From contig NC_134700.1 of assembly GCF_043290135.1 (NCBI RefSeq), forward strand, positions 245,215,039 to 245,279,038: 64,000 nucleotides of DNA. Direction: 5' to 3'. Source of the stretch: Rhipicephalus microplus (taxonomy: Eukaryota > Arthropoda > Arachnida > Ixodida > Ixodidae). The position numbers and the translations under genes are program-made. Position 1 is the first letter of the stretch, and the number at the start of each line of letters is the position of its first letter. This document shows positions 12,069-20,922 of the stretch, piece after piece. Under the pieces are notes generated by a model. The model saw only the letters and a list, made by a program, of their open reading frames with translations, had not been told where the DNA came from and searched no databases.

Positions 12069-13080
12069 ATCGGAACAAAAAGCGGTCCGAAACCTGTTGC
12101 GACAGACATTAACAACTGCGTGACGATTGAAGTGCGACTAGGTGAGGAGGGGACAAATATTGAAAGCAAAAAAAAATAATGGCCTGTTAATTTTCGATAG
12201 TTTTATATTACTTGTTACAAAAACATTTCTAAATTGCTTTAAGAAAACTTTAGTCATTTGTAGGTGGTTGAGCGCCCGATTTCGTTCGTTTTGTTTCAGA
12301 AACAGCGGGCATATACAGGCAGTCTGGTAACATGAGCCAATGGTTTTCCCTGGAGCGTCTGTTTAGTTTGGCGTGTTCTTTGATTCGGCTCATTGCCAAA
12401 CTAAGGCGGCATTTCCCACTTTTCGGTGGCAGTTCAGTGCGTACCTTCAGTAGTTTACTAATTTTTTTATTCGCTGTTTACTGGTGTGGCGTTTCAGAGC
12501 TCAACTTGAATGTGTCAAGAGCCGCTCCTGTCACTGCTGACTGCTTTCGCTGGTGACGGTGAACACGACATGCTAAGCAACGAGACTCTGTACTATACGG
12601 CTGCAAAAGCTATATTTTCAAAGCTGTGGTCTTGCTGCAAGTGGTTTTCGACGATTGTGCAACGGGAGTTTTTGAACTGCTGTGCTCTTGTGTTAGTGAA
12701 CAGTTGTCTCACCATTGCCTCTGCGAAGTCTCTTGTGCATAATATGAGTACGTAACTTGGCTAATAAAAGAACTTTGCTTCCACAATCTTTGTTTGCTTC
12801 TTTTTTCTCTTGCATGCAATTAGCTAGACACAATTAGGGTGCAACAAAATTGTGTATTATTAACAGCACGTAAAAGGTCAGTAGTTAAAAAACTTTTCCG
12901 TTTCGCGCCATGTAGGGCAAATTCGGGACGTCGCTACCGCTTCCGATTACAACGTCACAATTTATTTTTTTCATTTTCTCTTCGTTCTTAGTTGTCCCTT
13001 CCTCACGTAGATGGCGATAGTGGCAATGAGCCGCGCACTACAGTATCCAAGGGCTTCCGTAGAAATTACGCTACCCATTT
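12069..13080. other. Unrecognised segment with a possible polyadenylation signal
   Basis: No known domain is seen in the open frames (12,332-12,556 and 12,510-12,755). CTAATAAAAG at about 12,761 could be the 3' end of a transcript or transposon, but nothing else supports a gene. Confidence 0.3.
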
Positions 13081-14250
13081 GCTGTACGTTTACATTAGAA
13101 TCTCTTGAGCTGAAGCTTCCCTTGATGCGTTGGTTTTCCCGCAATGCATGCCAAAAAAGCAGCTAAATACGTTCAGACCCTTACCACGCCTGATACGGCT
13201 CAACATTTCTCTGACGGCACACCGTGCAACGAACGGTATACTGTACGTTTATAATAGTCTCCCGAGCTGGAACTTCCCCTGATCTGTTGGCTTTCCCACA
13301 ATGCATGTCAAAAGGTAGCCGAAAACGTTAAGGCCCTTATCATTCCTGATAAGGCTCAACTTTTGTCTGACGTCACACCGTGCAACGAAATATATACTTT
13401 ACGTTTATATTAAAGCATCCCGAGCTGTACCTTCCCCTCATCTGCTGGTTTTTCCACAATGCATGTCAAAAAGTAGCCGAAAAAGTTGAGGTCCTTATCA
13501 CCCCTGATAAGGCTCAAACTTTGTCTGACGTCACACCGTGCAACGAAGGTTATATTCTACGTTTATATTAAAGCCTCCCGAGCTGTAGCTTCCCCTCATC
13601 TGCTGGCTTTTCCGCAATGCATGTCAAAAAACAGCCGAAAAAGTTGAGGCCCTTATCACCCTTGATAAGGCTCAAACTTTGTCTGACGTCACACCGTGCA
13701 ACGAAGGATATACTGTACGTCTAAATTAAAGTCTCCCGAGCTGAATATTTCCCTGCTTGTTGGCTTTTCCGCAATGCATGTCAAAAAAGTAGCCGAAAAA
13801 GTTGAGGCCCTTATCACCCCTGATAAGGTTCAACTTTTTGTCTGACGTCACACTTTGAAGCGGTGGACCTAATATGGTATCTTTTCGTTTCACATGTCAG
13901 AAATGGCCAAAAAAAGTCTGATGACGTCAGACAAAAGTTGAGCCTTAGGGGCGATAAGAGCCCCAACTTTTTCGACTGCTTTTCAACATACATTGCGGGA
14001 AAATAAATGCATCAGGGGAAGCTTCAGCTCGGGATGCTTCAATATAAACGCACAGTATATCCTCCATTGAAAGTTGTGACGTCAGACAAAACTTTAGCCT
14101 TATCAAGGATGATAAGAGCCCCAACTCTTTCGACTAATTTTCGACATGAACTGCGGGAAAGCCATAACGTCCGGGGAGCTTCTGCTCGGGAGCCTCCTAC
14201 GCGCACAGGAGGTCCGTCTTTGTACGGTTGACGTCACACTAAAGTTGAGC
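13081..14250. repeat. 158-bp satellite array with an orientation switch
   Basis: Five head-to-tail monomers of 157-158 bp occupy about 13,081-13,860 (GCATG anchors at 13,146, 13,303, 13,461, 13,619 and 13,776). After a spacer (13,861-13,905), two or more monomers lie in inverted orientation to about 14,250. Each monomer carries a CCTTATCACCCCTGATAAGG-type hairpin and usually a TGACGTCA octamer (13,368; 13,526; 13,684; 13,843; 13,922; 14,077; 14,229). Confidence 0.9.
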
Positions 14251-14589
14251 CGCTATCACAGAGTTTCTTACAATAAATGTCACGCCTATTAATCACCTCC
14301 AACCTTTAGTTTGTAACCTTGGGACATCTCCTGCTTATTTACCTGCACTGCATCACCCGTTCTTTTACTCGACTAATAAAGATTGATTGATGACTTTATT
14401 TACTTACACTACTCGAAAAGAAGACTGTGAGCGGAGCTTCTACATACGTCGATAGTACGGAAGCCGCCTCAATTATTAAAGGTGTCCGTCCATCTATACA
14501 TCTCTCTGCCACGTACAACAAATCGCGCTGAACAAACATATATAGAAAACAGAATAAAACGTGTCGGCTGCGTTGAGTTATTAAAACTA

Positions 14590-14945
14590 CTGGCTCACGC
14601 TACAAACGCGAATGCCTTAACCACTTGGCTAAAAACCCAGGCATGCACAGCGTCGCTATCTCTGAACCTTGTGAATGCTCCATGAAGAACTTTGCGTATC
14701 AAATGAAAAAAAATGCAAGGTTGCACTAAGTTTCAAACCTAGGGCTCCACGCTCTAAAGACGAGTGTTTTACCCACTGGGCTAAAGACCGAGGCTTTGAG
14801 GACGTGTATGTCTTTCAACCTCATTAATGCGCTAAAGATAAGTAGACGTATAAAATTAAAGAAAACTTGGAGACTGTGCCGAGTTTCGATACCACGGTGC
14901 CACACTCCAATGTTGAGTGTCTCAGCCACTAGTTTAAAAAAATTG
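14590..14945 (-). repeat. Tandem tRNA-like SINE remnants
   Basis: Two minus-strand units about 148 bp apart (about 14,733-14,790 and 14,878-14,934) contain tRNA-like A-box and B-box sequences such as TAGCCCAGTGGGTAAAACAC and GGTTTGAAAC. A third, weaker unit lies near 14,600-14,650. They are a different family from the Ruka-like SINE. No cloverleaf good enough for a functional tRNA is seen. Confidence 0.35.
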
Positions 14946-14992
14946 CCCGCAGCTTCCCTCGGGGGAACACTGAGGAGGATGCGGAGCATATA

Positions 14993-15136
14993 ATTGGTTA
15001 ACGGGGTGTTAAAGTGCGACCTACTTGGGTCGATGGCTAAATTGGTTAACGTGGTTGTGAAATGGGGTGTTAAATTGCGACTTACTTGGGTCGATGGCTA
15101 AATTGGTTAACGTGGTTGTAGGAGGGGGTGTTAAAT
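14993..15136. repeat. 61-bp tandem repeat, about 2.4 copies
   Basis: TTGGGTCGATGGCTAAATTG recurs with a 61-bp period (GATGGC anchors at 15,032 and 15,093), with a partial third unit. TGGCTAAATTGGTTAACG also resembles a polymerase III A box. Confidence 0.8.
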
Positions 15137-15294
15137 GAGTTAACACGTACACACGTATGCGAAAGGGCGCCGCTGGTCGAAGGGACGTCGATCATTGTGT
15201 TTGTGGATTCGTTGGCATTCATTTCACGGCGACTTCGGACGTCGACGCGCCGTACAAACCAACGGACGAGCGGCAACTGAGCGAGCGAGCGCCG

Positions 15295-15545
15295 ACCTTG
15301 AGTATATATACAGCGCGACGGCGCATGCGCTGTCAGCTGTCGAATGTTCTCGAAGGAGAAGCGCGCGCGCGGCACAGATGGCGACGGCGCGACGGTGCAT
15401 GCGCTGTCAGCTGTCGAATGTTCTCGAAGGAGAAGCGCGTGCGGCACAGATGGTGGGCGACGGCGCATGCGCGCGCGTCAGCTGTCGAATGTTCGAGAAG
15501 CGGTGCGGACGGCGCACTACAAGGCGCGAGTATAAGATGCTTCCG
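15295..15545 (+). promoter_or_regulatory. Heat-shock-type promoter: three HSEs and TATA boxes
   Basis: Three perfect matches to the heat-shock element GAAnnTTCnnGAA occur at 15,342-15,354, 15,416-15,428 and 15,487-15,499. Each lies in a tandem unit of about 71-74 bp that begins CTGTCAGCTGTCGAATG. TATATATA lies at about 15,303 and TATAAG at 15,531, about 32 bp after the third element. The third unit changed the spacer bases (GA instead of TC) but kept all nine consensus bases. No heat-shock coding sequence follows; the Ty3 element starts at 15,599. HSF binding is inferred from sequence only. The alternative is an LTR or repeat that happens to carry the motif. Confidence 0.45.
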
Positions 15546-15598
15546 CATCTAAAAGCACACTTGCGGAAAATTGGCTGACCTACTTTCAGCGAATATAT

Positions 15599-15765
15599 TG
15601 TCACGTGCTTTTCGAAAAGAAAGACAATAACAGTTGTGCATGTGCCATGAAGTACAACGAAATGGATGAAAAAGAAGAACTCGTTTTGCGCGTTCTATTA
15701 AAAGAACCTACCTGCTTCTGGCGTCTCAGTTTCTGCCGCAAGACCTCTGTTTCGACGTCGTCACA
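15599..15765 (+). repeat. 5' LTR of Ty3/gypsy element
   Basis: A 167-bp LTR starting TGTCACG and ending CACA. It differs from the 3' LTR (20,752-20,918) by two bases, which suggests a young insertion. The target duplication ATAT lies at 15,595-15,598 and 20,919-20,922. The likely primer-binding site starts TGGTGGAGCTGCTGG just after the LTR. Confidence 0.95.
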
Positions 15766-15794
15766 CTGGTGGAGCTGCTGGAGCCTACAACCTG

Positions 15795-17132
15795 ATGCAG
15801 GACAGTCTTGCTGGGACCCGTTCATCTAGTCCAGAGACTCAGCCCCTCGTCACGACTCCAGTGCATCGATTCAGCCGGCGCCTACTAGGCCTAAGTCCAG
15901 AGTCCGCACCTGTTCCGCCTCTTTCCAGCATGGCAGCTCCTACGACATCCACGGTTATCCCGCCATCGCAGACCGCTCTTCCCTCGCAGGTAACGCTTGA
16001 ACATCCTCGCGTTCCTGAAGTTTTCCGTGGGGAAGAGTACGAGGATGTCGAGGACTGGCTCGAACAGTTCGAACGGGTCGCTGTATCCAACCACTGGAGC
16101 GAACAGCACAAACTTGGCCGTGCATATTTCGCACATGAAGATAGCGCTCGCACGTGGTATGAGAACCGCGAGGCTACATTCCAATCTTGGGAAGACTTCC
16201 GTCGAAAGCTCCTCGCTACATTTTTGAACTCGGACCGACGGGATCGCGCACAGCAAGTGATTGAGGCACGTGTGCAAAAACCCAATGAAACAGCCGCCAT
16301 GTACGCAGAGGGTATGATCCGTCTGTTTCGACGAGCTGACCCTGAAATGCCCGAGTCGAAGAAGGTGCGTCACCTAATGCAGGGTGTTAAAGAACAAGTG
16401 TTTGCGGGCCTCGTACGAAATCCACCTACAACTGTAGATGAATTCATAAAAGAGGCAACAGTCATCGAGCGTGCACTGCAACAACGACGCCGACACTTTG
16501 ACCGCCTGCAGAACCACACGGCAGTAAGTGCTGCAGCTCAGAACACTGCCGTATGCGAAAGTTCCCTGCGACAAATGATTAGAGAAATACTGCGTGAGGA
16601 ACTTCGGGCCCTCTGCGTGCCCCGTGCCCAACCGCCAGTCGCATCTGTTGCCGAAATCGTCCGCCAGGAGTTGAGGCAAGCCATTACACCACCCGCGCCA
16701 AATCCTGAGCCACACCCAGCGAGCTACGCTGATGTGGTCCGTCGTCCTCCACCGACATTTGTGGCGACGCCCTTCCAGCCACGACCCACTGCCGTACCTT
16801 GGTGGCAACGAGATTCTACGAGACGACCACCAGTTCGCCGAACTGACTTGTGGCGCATGGCCGACCGTCGACCTATTTGCTACCGCTGCGGAGAACCTGG
16901 TCACATTGCCCGCTATTGCCGTCACGGCGATTCTGGGTTCGGGAACTTTTCTCGTCCCGCTTCTTTCCGCTCCGAAGATCGTCGTGCCCACGATGCCGAT
17001 CAACTATCGCCTGCTCAAGCAACCCCACCGCGTCGCTGGCGATCTCCATCACCTGCGCGTCACCGTGACTTCCCTCAGAGCTACGCGGACGTCACCAGAG
17101 GCCGTTCGCCAAGCCCGCGCCGGGGAAACTAA
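15795..17132 (+). CDS. gag: Gag polyprotein of Ty3/gypsy element
   Basis: The 445-residue product forms the retrotransposon particle and binds the RNA. Residues about 80-210 look like the retrotransposon capsid domain: EYEDVEDWLEQFERV is followed by a segment of the type ARTWYENREATFQSWEDFRR. A single CCHC zinc knuckle, CYRCGEPGHIARYC (C-x2-C-x4-H-x4-C), lies at about residues 362-375, followed by a Ser/Arg/Pro-rich tail. I chose the first ATG after the leader, 30 bp past the LTR; the second Met at about residue 45 is an alternative. The TAA stop at 17,130-17,132 comes directly after the heptamer GGGAAAC. The reading frame is intact. Confidence 0.93.
   Translation: MQDSLAGTRSSSPETQPLVTTPVHRFSRRLLGLSPESAPVPPLSSMAAPTTSTVIPPSQTALPSQVTLEHPRVPEVFRGEEYEDVEDWLEQFERVAVSNHWSEQHKLGRAYFAHEDSARTWYENREATFQSWEDFRRKLLATFLNSDRRDRAQQVIEARVQKPNETAAMYAEGMIRLFRRADPEMPESKKVRHLMQGVKEQVFAGLVRNPPTTVDEFIKEATVIERALQQRRRHFDRLQNHTAVSAAAQNTAVCESSLRQMIREILREELRALCVPRAQPPVASVAEIVRQELRQAITPPAPNPEPHPASYADVVRRPPPTFVATPFQPRPTAVPWWQRDSTRRPPVRRTDLWRMADRRPICYRCGEPGHIARYCRHGDSGFGNFSRPASFRSEDRRAHDADQLSPAQATPPRRWRSPSPARHRDFPQSYADVTRGRSPSPRRGN
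17123..17129 (+). promoter_or_regulatory. Predicted -1 ribosomal frameshift site GGGAAAC
   Basis: G GGA AAC is positioned in the gag frame exactly as X XXY YYZ and is followed immediately by TAA. The pol frame is -1 relative to gag and is open from 17,069 through this point. Slippage would produce Gag-Pol, so the ATG at 17,207 need not be used. A downstream pseudoknot was not modelled. Confidence 0.7.
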
Positions 17133-20100
17133 CTGATGCGACCTCGGGGGGCAAGGTTGCCAATCGTCGACACACTGAAAAGTTCCCCCAATCATCGCAA
17201 GAAGGTATGACGACAACGACGATGAATACGACGACGAATAATAATGCTGATGAAGTTGTACGTGCCGATCTGAGCGTTCTCATTGACGGACATCACGTTA
17301 CAGCACTGGTCGACACTGGCGCCGACTTCTCCATCATGCGACAAGAGCTCGCCGACCGCCTCAGAAAGGTCAAGACTCCGTGGACAGGGCCGCACATAAG
17401 GAGTGCTGGTGGTCAGCTGATGACACCCACGGGTAAATGCACCACAAGACTTCGCATCGGAGATTCTAGCTTCGTGGCCACTTTCGTCCTGTTGCCAGAC
17501 TGCTGTAAAGAGTTAATTTTGGGCATGGATTTTCTTCAAGATCATGGCGCTGTTATCAACATCCCTAAACGTATGGTGACGTTTTGCGCTCATCCTTATG
17601 CCGACAACAGCAGTGAAGAACCGCGCGGCCGTTTGCGAATAGCCGACGATGTGACACTCCCACCGAGATCCTGCTGCCTTGTGTCGGTGTCCAGTGGGTG
17701 TCCTTGCTATAAAGATGTTATAGCGGAGCAAATAGTCACTCTTTTGTTCACGCAAGGCATTTCCATCGCGAGGGCCGTCCTGGCGCTTACTGGTGGACAG
17801 GCAGAAGTGCTCCTCACAAACTTCAGCAACGAGCGCCGTCGAATCCAGAAGGGTACCGCAATTGCCTACTACGACGATGTAGACCAAGCCGGGGATTGTT
17901 TTACCTTGCAACCAGATGACGCGGCTGTCCCTGCCTCGACAACTTTGTCGGTGGACATCTGCTCTACGCTACCGCCCTCTGATAGGAAGCGCCTGCTTGA
18001 ACTTATACAACAATTCGAAGACTGCTTTTCGCGTACGTCAAAGGTACAGCAAACACCATTGACCAAGCACCGCATCATTACTGAAGACAACACGCGACCG
18101 GTTCGGCAAAACCCCTACCGTGTGTCTCCGAAAGAGCGCGAGGAGATTCAGAAGCAAGTACACAAGATGCTCGCGGATGACGTCATACAACCTTCGAAAA
18201 GTCCTTGGGCGTCCCCCGTGGTTTTGGTCAAGAAAAAAGACGGCAGCTTGCGCTTCTGTATTGATTATCGCAAGTTGAACCAAGTCACGAAGAAAGACGT
18301 CTATCCACTGCCCCGCATAGACGATTCACTCGATCGGCTGCGTCATGCGCGCTATTTCTCTTCAATGGACCTCCGAAGCGGCTACTGGCAGATAGAAGTC
18401 GACGAGAGAGATCGTGAAAAAACGGCCTTCGTGACGCCCGATGGTCTATACGAATTTAAGGTGCTTCCTTTTGGTTTGTGCTTGGCGCCAGCCACTTTTC
18501 AGCGTCTCATGGACACCGTACTATCAGGCCTGAAGTGGCAAACATGCTTGGTCTATCTGGACGATGTTATTGTATTCTCAGCAACATTCGAGGAACATCT
18601 CAGCCGTTTATTCACCGTCCTTCAAGCCATACGTTCGGCCGGCCTTACTTTAAAACCGGAAAAATGTCATTTTGGTTTTAACGAACTCAGCTTCCTAGGC
18701 CACGTCGTCAGTCACGAGGGTGTTCGACCTGACCCGGCCAAAATAGACGCCGTAGCGCAATTTCCTGCACCATGCGACAAAAAGGCCGTGAGACGCTTTT
18801 TAGGGTTGTGTGCCTATTACCGGCGATTTATTGAGGACTTTTCGTCTATTGCGGCGCCATTGACACGACTCACACGTGAGGACGTCCCCTTCTTTTGGGG
18901 TGAACAACAGCAAATGGCGTTCAATGAACTACGACAACGCCTGCAAACACCTCCAGTCCTCGCGCACTTCGACCAGGAAGCCCCTACAGCACTTCACACT
19001 GACGCCAGCAATGTAGGTCTGGGTGCCGTTCTGGTGCAGTGGCAAGACGGCTGTGAAAGAGTAATAGCCTACGCCAGCAGAACTCTCTCTCGCACGGAGG
19101 AGAACTACTCGACTACCGAGAAGGAGTGTCTCGCCGTGGTGTGGGCAGTCATCAAATTTCGTCCATATTTGTACGGCCGCTCCTTCAAGGTTGTTAGCGA
19201 CCATCACTCTTTGTGCTGGCTCACCAACCTTAAAGATCCATCTGGCCGTTTGGCGCGCTGGAGCCTAAGACTTCAAGAGTTCGACATGACCATCGTCTAT
19301 AAATCTGGGAAGCGGCACACCGACGCCGACTGTCTCTCACGGTCGCCAGTGGAGACTGTCGCTCGTGATGACGAAAACATCGACGCGGCATTCTTGGGAG
19401 TCGTCAACACGGCCACTATTGCACTGGAGCAGCGCAGTGACCCCGAGCTGTTACCACTCATTGAATATTTAGAAGGACGCCGTAAAGATGTGCCGCGGTT
19501 ATTTGCCAGAGGACTGCCATCTTTTTGCTTGCGAAACGATGTTCTCTATAAAAAAAACTTCTCACCAACCGGCAACCCGCACTTGCTCGTCGTGCCTGCC
19601 TCTCTTCGAAAAGAAATAATGGAAGCGTGCCATGATGAAGCAACTTCTGGTCATCTAGGCTACACCCGAACATTGTGCCGACTGCGATGCAAGTACTACT
19701 GGCCAAAGTTACCCGCTGATGTTAACCATCACGTGCGAACTTGCACCGACTGCCAAAGACGCAAAGCACCTCCTAGCAAGCCAGCCGGTCTTTTACATCC
19801 AGTCCTAGCACCAGCGAAGCCGTTCACCCAGATTGGAATGGATTTCCTGGGCCCCTTTCCAACTTCCACAACAGGTAACAGATGGATAATCGTGGCCACC
19901 GATTACCTCTCCCGTTATGCGGAGACTAAAGCTATGCAGCGCGGCACAGCAGCAGAGGCCGCTCAGTTCTTCATCGAAAACATCGTCCTTCGGCATGGCG
20001 CTCCGACAGCAGTGATCACAGACAGAGGACCTGCCTTCACCGCAGAACTTTTGGAGTCGGTTCTCAGACTCAGCGGTACAGCTCACCGGAGAACAACTGC

Positions 20101-20509
20101 TTACCATCCGCAGACAAACGGACTGACAGAGCGCCTCAATAGGACCCTCACAGACATGATCAGCATGTACGTTGACACGGAACATAAAAACTGGGATCAG
20201 ATATTGCCGTACGTGACCTTTGCCTATAATACCGCTCGACAAGAAACCACTGGAATGACGCCGTTCAGTCTGATCTATGGTCGCGAAGTCACGACAACGT
20301 TGGACGCCATGTTGCCGCATGAGTGTGACGACATCCATGTGGACGCCGAAGAGTTCACTCAGCGCGCCGAGGAAGCCAGACAGCTCGCGCGTGTGCGCAT
20401 CTGTCATCAACAGCATCAAGATGCACAACGGTACGACCCCCGACACAAGTTTATTAGCTACACACCAGGCGACAAGGTCTGGGTCTGGATTCCGATACGT
20501 CGACGTTGA
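17129..20509 (+). CDS. pol: Pol polyprotein (PR-RT-RH-IN) with a premature stop near the C-terminus
   Basis: It replicates and integrates the element. Counting from ATG 17,207, the protease motif DTGA is at residues 36-39, the reverse transcriptase YLDD at about 448-452, an RNase H motif HTDAS at about 596, the integrase HHCC zinc finger ending CTDCQRRK at about 806-848, and the DDE residues in MDFLG (about 877), TDRGPAF (about 938) and LTERLNR (about 974). The frame is open upstream of ATG to 17,069, consistent with frameshifted translation. A TGA at 20,507-20,509 ends the frame just before the integrase GPY/F module; the same frame then stays open to a TGA at 20,675-20,677, with FGPY encoded at 20,537-20,548. 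So one nonsense change truncates the integrase tail by about 56 residues. No chromodomain is seen. Confidence 0.93.
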   Translation, partial: LTDATSGGKVANRRHTEKFPQSSQEGMTTTTMNTTTNNNADEVVRADLSVLIDGHHVTALVDTGADFSIMRQELADRLRKVKTPWTGPHIRSAGGQLMTPTGKCTTRLRIGDSSFVATFVLLPDCCKELILGMDFLQDHGAVINIPKRMVTFCAHPYADNSSEEPRGRLRIADDVTLPPRSCCLVSVSSGCPCYKDVIAEQIVTLLFTQGISIARAVLALTGGQAEVLLTNFSNERRRIQKGTAIAYYDDVDQAGDCFTLQPDDAAVPASTTLSVDICSTLPPSDRKRLLELIQQFEDCFSRTSKVQQTPLTKHRIITEDNTRPVRQNPYRVSPKEREEIQKQVHKMLADDVIQPSKSPWASPVVLVKKKDGSLRFCIDYRKLNQVTKKDVYPLPRIDDSLDRLRHARYFSSMDLRSGYWQIEVDERDREKTAFVTPDGLYEFKVLPFGLCLAPATFQRLMDTVLSGLKWQTCLVYLDDVIVFSATFEEHLSRLFTVLQAIRSAGLTLKPEKCHFGFNELSFLGHVVSHEGVRPDPAKIDAVAQFPAPCDKKAVRRFLGLCAYYRRFIEDFSSIAAPLTRLTREDVPFFWGEQQQMAFNELRQRLQTPPVLAHFDQEAPTALHTDASNVGLGAVLVQWQDGCERVIAYASRTLSRTEENYSTTEKECLAVVWAVIKFRPYLYGRSFKVVSDHHSLCWLTNLKDPSGRLARWSLRLQEFDMTIVYKSGKRHTDADCLSRSPVETVARDDENIDAAFLGVVNTATIALEQRSDPELLPLIEYLEGRRKDVPRLFARGLPSFCLRNDVLYKKNFSPTGNPHLLVVPASLRKEIMEACHDEATSGHLGYTRTLCRLRCKYYWPKLPADVNHHVRTCTDCQRRKAPPSKPAGLLHPVLAPAKPFTQIGMDFLGPFPTSTTGNRWIIVATDYLSRYAETKAMQRGTAAEAAQFFIENIVLRHGAPTAVITDRGPAFTAELLESVLRLSGTAHRRTTAYHPQTNGLTERLNRTLTDMISMYVDTEHKNWDQILPYVTFAYNTARQETTGMTPFSLIYGREVTTTLDAMLPHECDDIHVDAEEFTQRAEEARQLARVRICHQQHQDAQRYDPRHKFISYTPGDKVWVWIPIRRR

Positions 20510-20751
20510 CTGTCGGAAAAACTTCTAAGACGATACTTTGGCCCATACAGCGTCACGCGACGCTTGAACGACGTGAACTATGAAGTTGTTCCCGACACTG
20601 ACTGTAGTTCTAAGCGTCGAAATCATTTACCCGAAGTCGTACACGTCGTCCGTATGAAACCGTATTTATCCAGTTGACGCGACCACTTCATACGCCTGGT
20701 AGAGCGCCTAGGTTGCGCATCGGGACGATGCCTCTTTCGGAGGGAGGCAAA

Positions 20752-20918
20752 TGTCACGTGCTTTTCGAAAAGAAAGACAATAACAGTTGTGCATGTGCCA
20801 TGAAGTACAACGAAATGGATGAAAAAGAAGAACTCGTTTTGCGCGTTCTATTAAAATAACCTACCTGCTTCTGGCGTCTCAGTTTCTGCCGCAAGACCTC
20901 TGTTTCGACGTCGTGACA
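20752..20918 (+). repeat. 3' LTR of Ty3/gypsy element
   Basis: 167 bp from TGTCACG to TGACA. It differs from the 5' LTR at two bases (AAAATAACC here and AAAAGAACC there; GTGACA here and GTCACA there). Flanked by ATAT at 20,919-20,922. Confidence 0.95.
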
Positions 20919-20922
20919 ATAT

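Larger units (their letters stand above)
15599..20918 (+). mobile_element. Ty3/gypsy LTR retrotransposon, 5.3 kb, nearly complete
   Basis: LTR, gag, pol (protease, reverse transcriptase, RNase H, integrase) and LTR occur in the order typical of Ty3/gypsy, with no env. LTRs are 167 bp and almost identical. A 4-bp duplication, ATAT, flanks the element. A purine-rich tract (GGAGGGAGGCAAA, about 20,739-20,751) precedes the 3' LTR. Gag and pol are in different frames with a GGGAAAC slippery site. The only lesion I see in the internal region is a TGA near the end of pol. The clade was not determined. Confidence 0.95.

Noticed and set aside
13081..14250. Regular repeats considered as a CRISPR array
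   Set aside because: Monomers are 158 bp with no unique spacers, and they reverse orientation; this is a satellite in a eukaryotic genome.
15157..15578. Open frames of about 130 codons across the heat-shock-element repeats
   Set aside because: They follow from GC-rich tandem units; the frames are open on both strands and have no domain.
15599..20918. Possible env gene of an errantivirus-like element
   Set aside because: Only about 75 bp lie between the end of the pol frame (20,677) and the 3' LTR, so there is no room for env.
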